The notes below the pieces were generated by a model that made no database searches, had not been told where the DNA came from, and worked only from the letters and a program-made list of their open reading frames with translations. Below, one piece after another: positions 4,765 to 8,564 of a stretch of 8,564 bases of DNA. The stretch spans positions 1 through 8,564 of the forward strand of contig JAISPH010000179.1 in assembly GCA_031275035.1 (NCBI GenBank). The letters run 5' to 3'. Each line of letters starts with the position of its first letter. Position 1 is the first letter of the stretch. The position numbers and the translations under genes were made by a program. The DNA is from Treponema sp. GTDB taxonomy: Bacteria > Spirochaetota > Spirochaetia > Treponematales > Breznakiellaceae.

Positions 4765-6228
4765 ATGGATATTTTAAAAAACAGAGATCTGGCCGATCCT
4801 GATAAAGTATTGGAAAAAAATGGGGACCCGGGCGATAGGGCTCAAATCAATTCTACCATAATTAGGGATGAAGATCGGGGGGGAGAAATCGTCGTCACCT
4901 TTTCCGAAAATGACCTTGATGCCTGGATGGACTTTATTCCCCTGCCGGGTAAAGATGCGTTTCTTACCCCGGATTACATCGCTTCGATCCTTGAACGGCT
5001 GAATATCGTCTATGGCGTCCGCTGGGAGGCCATCCAGGAAGAGATCCTGCAGTATAATACGGACAAACGCCCGCTTAAAGGGCTCCTGGTAGCCAAGGGG
5101 GATAGGCCGGAAACCGAGGTCGCCGAGTTTTTTGAGCTTAATCCCCATCTGTCCCATGGCCTTATACCGGCGGAAGACCAGGACCGGGTTGATTACCGCT
5201 CCTATTCTCCCTTTGTCATCGTAAAACAGGATCAGATCCTGGCCTGGAAGAGGCCCCGAAAGACGGGAAGGAACGGCAAAAATATTCATGATGTGGTCAT
5301 ACCCTACGGAATTACCCGGCCCGAGGGAGTGTCCGGGGGGGAAAACACCCAGACCGGCGAAAAGGGCATCACCGCCCTGATCAACGGCCAGTTAATCAGG
5401 ACGCAAAACGTACTGTCGGTCAGAGATTCCCTGATGATCAAGGGTTCCGTGGGCTATGCCACGGGAAACATTATCTTTCCCGGAGATGTGGTCATCGAGG
5501 GGACCGTATCCGATGGATTTAAGATATACTCCGGCGGTTCGGTGACCATAAAACAGACCTTTGATGTGACCGATGTGATAACCAAAAAGGATCTTACCGT
5601 TACGGGGGGTATCATAGGCCGGGGCCGGGCTTTGGTAAAAGTGGGCGGGGCCCTAAGGACAAAGTTTATAGAAAACTGCCGGGTTGCCTGCAGAAAGACC
5701 ATAACGATAGATTCGGAAATCATCAATTCCAGCGTCTATACCATGGAGAACCTGGACATGGGGGATCGGGGCTTTATTCTGGGCAGCGAAATTTACTCCA
5801 TCCACGGGATCCGGGCAGCGGGGATTGGCAAAAAGTCGGGAAAAGCCACCCACATCCACTGCGGTATCGATTTTACGATACAGCAGGAAAAGGAAAAGAA
5901 CAACAACAACATGCGGCTCCTGGCGGGGAAACTGTCGAGATTACGGGAACTCATGACCGTCCCGGAGCCGAACCCGGAAAAGCGGGCTAAACTGGAGGAA
6001 CTCTTACACCGTCTTGAGGGGGAGCAAAAAAAAATCGGCCTCCGTATTGCGGACATTATGGGAAAACTCGACACCGATGAAAATGCCCGGATCGAGGTAA
6101 GCGGCGAGATTGCCCCGGGAACCCTGATCGAAATATGCCAGATCGCCCTTTTCGTGTCGGAGCCCCTAAAAAAGATCAGAATAAAATTGGATAAGGCCTC
6201 GGGAAAACTGATCACCGAACCGCTGTAG
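4765..6228 (+). CDS. FapA/DUF342 family protein (flagellar assembly protein A-like)
   Basis: This 487-residue protein belongs to the FapA/DUF342 family. Members are tied to cell-surface and flagellar processes or to polar targeting in some bacteria, but the biochemical role is not settled. Residues about 40-165 form the N-terminal domain (EIVVTFSENDLDAWMDFIPL, then YIASILERLNIVYGVRWEAI). A glycine-rich linker (KTGRNGKNIHDVVIPYG) leads into a right-handed beta-helix (about 200-370) with repeating turns such as PGDVVIEGTVSDGFKI and SGGSVTIKQTFDVTDVIT. A charged, probably coiled-coil helix (about 372-435) and a short beta end domain follow. ATG 4765 is preferred because GGAG lies six bases before it; an in-frame TTG at 4699 would add 22 residues but has no Shine-Dalgarno. 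No signal peptide or membrane segment is seen. No flagellar gene adjoins it, so the symbol is left empty. Confidence 0.88.
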   Translation: MDILKNRDLADPDKVLEKNGDPGDRAQINSTIIRDEDRGGEIVVTFSENDLDAWMDFIPLPGKDAFLTPDYIASILERLNIVYGVRWEAIQEEILQYNTDKRPLKGLLVAKGDRPETEVAEFFELNPHLSHGLIPAEDQDRVDYRSYSPFVIVKQDQILAWKRPRKTGRNGKNIHDVVIPYGITRPEGVSGGENTQTGEKGITALINGQLIRTQNVLSVRDSLMIKGSVGYATGNIIFPGDVVIEGTVSDGFKIYSGGSVTIKQTFDVTDVITKKDLTVTGGIIGRGRALVKVGGALRTKFIENCRVACRKTITIDSEIINSSVYTMENLDMGDRGFILGSEIYSIHGIRAAGIGKKSGKATHIHCGIDFTIQQEKEKNNNNMRLLAGKLSRLRELMTVPEPNPEKRAKLEELLHRLEGEQKKIGLRIADIMGKLDTDENARIEVSGEIAPGTLIEICQIALFVSEPLKKIRIKLDKASGKLITEPL

Positions 6229-6251
6229 AATTTCCTTTCTCCGGTAAGCCC

Positions 6252-6280
6252 TTGGAAAAAATTTGCCTTTTTGCTATCAT
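6252..6280 (+). promoter_or_regulatory. Possible promoter of the TM2-domain gene
   Basis: TTGGAA (6252-6257) and TATCAT (6275-6280) are separated by 17 bp, matching consensus at 4/6 and 5/6. This lies in the AT-rich part of the 123-bp gap after the FapA-family gene and would give a leader of about 65 nt. Read-through from the upstream gene is also possible, as no terminator is seen. Confidence 0.4.
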
Positions 6281-6351
6281 AGAATAATATGATAACACCG
6301 GCCGCCATTTGGGGCCGCTAATAGGCCATGGGGCTATTTGAGGGGGCGTTT

Positions 6352-6846
6352 ATGTATAGTGTTGGATTAGCATACCTGTTATGGCTGGTTTCCGGTTTCG
6401 GGGCCCTGGGGTTTCACCGCTTCTATTTGGGAAAGATCCCCACGGGCCTCTTGTGGATGTGTACCGGCGGTTTATGCGCCGTAGGATCTATCTACGACTT
6501 CTTTACCCTGCCGAGGCAGGTCCGGGAAGCAAATATCCGGGACACCCTGTATACGGCCGGCTATGGGGCCCCGCGGTGGCGCAAGGTTCAGGACGGGGAG
6601 GCCCACATAGTAAGGGACAAGGAAACCGTGGAGCGGATCATCCTGAAGCTGGCAAAGCAGAACAAGGGCATTATTACCCCCAGCGAAGTAGCCCTGGAAG
6701 CCCATGTTTCCATGGAGGAAGCGAAAAAAGCCCTGGAAATCCTGGTCAGCAAGGGTTTCGCCGAAATACGGGTCCGCAAATCGGGAACCCTGGTTTACAC
6801 CCTGCCGGAGCTTATGGACAGCGACTCCCCCCTGGAGGATTTTTAG
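6352..6846 (+). CDS. TM2-domain membrane protein with C-terminal winged-helix-like domain
   Basis: This is a 164-residue inner-membrane protein. Residues 4-52 form a TM2 domain: two hydrophobic segments (about 4-22 and 33-50) joined by the hallmark GFGALGFHRFYLGK turn and ending in the Asp-containing SIYDFFTLP. A linker leads to residues about 90-153 (ETVERIILKLAKQNKGIITP, SEVALEAHVSMEEAKKALEI, LVSKGFAEIRVRKSGTLVYT), which have the helix-helix-helix-strand-strand layout of a winged helix. With two membrane spans both ends should lie on the same side, probably the cytoplasm. The start at 6352 is chosen for GAGGGGG five bases upstream; ATG 6328 would add eight residues with poor support. The function of TM2 proteins is generally unknown, and DNA binding by this tail is a guess from fold pattern. 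Confidence 0.85.
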   Translation: MYSVGLAYLLWLVSGFGALGFHRFYLGKIPTGLLWMCTGGLCAVGSIYDFFTLPRQVREANIRDTLYTAGYGAPRWRKVQDGEAHIVRDKETVERIILKLAKQNKGIITPSEVALEAHVSMEEAKKALEILVSKGFAEIRVRKSGTLVYTLPELMDSDSPLEDF

Positions 6847-6866
6847 CAGCCCGCTGTATTTATAGT

Positions 6867-6890
6867 TTGGCCGGTACGGAAAATCGGCAA
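6867..6890 (+). terminator. Weak stem-loop between convergent genes
   Basis: TTGGCCG and CGGCAA pair with one bulge across an 11-nt loop, followed after a few bases by T-rich sequence (CTCAATTATTTATTTT). It lies 20 bp past the stop of the TM2 gene and before the convergent GGT-family gene. It could end plus-strand transcription, but the stem is short. Confidence 0.3.
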
Positions 6891-6900
6891 GCTCAATTAT

Positions 6901-8564
6901 TTATTTTGCGATAGCCCAAGACTCTTCGCGCGGGTCTGCGCCACCCTGCAACATACCTGTCTCGCTGTCTTTGACGATGGCACAAACCGCCCCCAACAGA
7001 TTATCCCAGTCACGAATGGCTGTCAGCTTATAACCCTTTGTCTTCAGTTCCTCGCCTACACTGTCATAGATGGATTGCTCCACGGTCATTTCGCCGGGAA
7101 AATATTCATGGGGGGCAAACGAGTTTGGCCAGTTGAGCGAAATAAATCGCGGTGCACTGATAGCTGTTTGCGGATCCATCCCAAAAACCACTACGTTGAG
7201 AAATACTTGAATAATGGCCTGTGTTTGGCTCTCACCACCCGGCGTGCCGAACGACATAAACAACCCGCCGTTTTTAAGTACCATACTCGGGTTCGGCGTA
7301 ATGCGGGGACGTTTGCCCGGCAAAAGGCCGTTAGCGCCGTCGTCCAAATTAAACTGCGTCATGCGCGTGCCGAGATTCAGCCCTGTACCCGGAATCATCG
7401 GCGACTCTGGAAAATCACTGGGCGTAAGCGAAACCGCATTGCCGTCTTTGTCCACAACCGTAATATAGCTTGTATCTTTGCCCATAGAGGAAACGGAACT
7501 AGCCCCGGATTTTTTAACCGCATCAGGAGTCGTTTGCGGTACGACGTCCGTCTTGTTTGGATTGCCTGCCGGCGGTGTTTGTCCGAACGCCTTGCCGGGC
7601 GTCATTAACGCTCTGCGCTCAGCGGCATATTCTTTTGACAAAAGTCCTTCAATCGGCACATCGACAAAAGCGGGGTCTCCGAAATACGCCTCTCGATCCG
7701 CCATAGCAAGCTCAATGGCTTGCGTCACCGTATGGATATATTCAGCGCTGTTATGCCCCATTGATTCGAGATCAATTCCCTCTAAAATTTGAAGTACCAT
7801 GGGTACTACGCCGCCTTGATTCCACGTGTCGTTGGCATAAATCGTATACTCGCCATATGTGCCACTCAGCGGCGTTTCCCATCTGCCCGTGTAGTTTGCC
7901 AAATCCTCTTTGGTAATCAGGCCCTTGTTTTCGGCGTGGTAATCCGCAATTGTTTGTGCAATAGGTCCCTCATAAAAATATGAGCGAACAGCGTCCAGCG
8001 CCTCAAGACGGCTTTTGCCCTGCGCCAATGCCGCCTGCTCCGCATTACACAGTTCCTGTAAGGTATCCGCAAGATCGCTTAAAACCAAACGCTCGTTATG
8101 GTCAAGCGGACGCCACCACTGCTTTTTAAAATAAACCTCGGAGTTATACGGCATTATAATGGTAAGACCGAGACGTTCAACCAGACTGAGATCCATATCG
8201 TGAAGCAACTGGTAATGAACGGGAACTCCTTCTCGTACCCTGTCTATCGCGGGCTTTGCGATTTCGGAAAAAGACATCATGCCGTGTTCTTTTAAAATTG
8301 CGATGAGTACATCCGGCGAGGCGGGCAAAAGCTGTGCAATCAACTTGTATTTGGGTACATTGTCGTACCCGTTTTCTTTAAAATATGCAACCGTTGCTGC
8401 CGCCGGAGCCGTGCCAGCTCCAATATAACTTTTGACGGTACCGCTCTGCGCATCATAAATCAAGATCGGAGCGACGCCGGGAAAGCTTGCAGCTTGGCTG
8501 AACGTCACGTTCAAGGTCAAAAGAGCCGCCATAGCCGCATCAAAGGCATTTCCGCCCCTATCCA
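6901..8564 (-). CDS. Gamma-glutamyltransferase-superfamily protein (Ntn-hydrolase), N-terminus outside the window
   Basis: Members are made as one chain that self-cleaves before a catalytic Thr, giving large and small subunits that transfer or hydrolyse amide-linked acyl groups. The frame stays open to the right edge, where it reads DRGGNAFDAAMAALLTLNV, the family's GGNA-DAA block, so the ATG at 8532 is internal and the true start is missing. Counting from that ATG, T354 (codon 7471-7473) in KDTSYITVVDKDGNAVSLT is the predicted nucleophile, and TPGGESQ (430-436) is the oxyanion glycine pair. The end (GADPREESWAIAK) fits the family. The canonical GIGGGGF motif, the glutamate-binding Arg and the paired Ser are replaced, so an acylase or amidohydrolase is as likely as true GGT. 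Base composition is more AT-rich than in neighbouring genes. Whether it is exported cannot be seen. Confidence 0.88.
   Translation of the reverse strand, partial: DRGGNAFDAAMAALLTLNVTFSQAASFPGVAPILIYDAQSGTVKSYIGAGTAPAAATVAYFKENGYDNVPKYKLIAQLLPASPDVLIAILKEHGMMSFSEIAKPAIDRVREGVPVHYQLLHDMDLSLVERLGLTIIMPYNSEVYFKKQWWRPLDHNERLVLSDLADTLQELCNAEQAALAQGKSRLEALDAVRSYFYEGPIAQTIADYHAENKGLITKEDLANYTGRWETPLSGTYGEYTIYANDTWNQGGVVPMVLQILEGIDLESMGHNSAEYIHTVTQAIELAMADREAYFGDPAFVDVPIEGLLSKEYAAERRALMTPGKAFGQTPPAGNPNKTDVVPQTTPDAVKKSGASSVSSMGKDTSYITVVDKDGNAVSLTPSDFPESPMIPGTGLNLGTRMTQFNLDDGANGLLPGKRPRITPNPSMVLKNGGLFMSFGTPGGESQTQAIIQVFLNVVVFGMDPQTAISAPRFISLNWPNSFAPHEYFPGEMTVEQSIYDSVGEELKTKGYKLTAIRDWDNLLGAVCAIVKDSETGMLQGGADPREESWAIAK

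Noticed and set aside
7075..7608. 177-codon plus-strand frame opposite the GGT-family gene
   Set aside because: It is antisense to conserved GGT-family sequence including the catalytic Thr, and shows no recognisable domain.
1..8564. CRISPR arrays, tRNA or rRNA genes, insertion sequences, att sites
   Set aside because: I looked on both strands and saw no spaced direct repeats, cloverleaf or transposase motifs.

Overview
The window looks like an ordinary chromosomal stretch of a bacterium of moderate to high GC. It carries eight protein-coding genes, two of them cut by the window edges. The gene styles suggest a Treponema-like spirochaete: a FapA/DUF342 protein, a short TM2-domain protein, an ArgR-Pgi pair, and GC-rich coding sequence between AT-rich intergenic regions. 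This assignment is inference from gene style only; no rRNA or other marker gene is present.

Left part (1-1457, all minus strand). An XRE-type helix-turn-helix regulator is followed by perR, a peroxide-sensing Fur-family repressor with all expected metal ligands, and then katA, a catalase whose first 105 codons are in the window. perR has a clear sigma70-type promoter (TTGACA, 17 bp, TAGAAT). A near-perfect 8-1-8 inverted repeat lies just downstream of its -10. A related box lies in front of katA. perR ends in a hairpin followed by eight T, so katA probably has its own promoter. Together this is a compact peroxide-response module.

Middle (1458-4680, minus strand). After about 390 bp of non-coding sequence holding palindromes and a likely XRE promoter, transcription order is argR, pgi, then a flavin-reductase-family gene. 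argR and pgi are 65 bp apart and may be co-transcribed. Just upstream of argR are two ARG-box-like 18-mers exactly 3 bp apart, the classic ArgR operator spacing. One covers the -10, so argR is probably self-repressed.

Right part. A FapA/DUF342 gene is divergent from argR, and the two promoters appear to share one self-complementary -35 hexamer (TTGCAA), each with a 17 bp spacer. Downstream on the plus strand is a small gene joining a TM2 membrane domain to a predicted winged-helix domain. Converging on it from the right edge is a gamma-glutamyltransferase-superfamily (Ntn-hydrolase) gene. Its base composition differs from its neighbours, and it lacks most residues that bind the gamma-glutamyl group in canonical enzymes, so it may be a transferred acylase or amidohydrolase.

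No CRISPR array, tRNA, rRNA, insertion sequence or phage gene was seen. I found no convincing new multi-gene system. The most unusual points are the shared -35 between argR and fapA, the altered ArgR and GGT-like substrate sites, and the TM2-winged-helix fusion.
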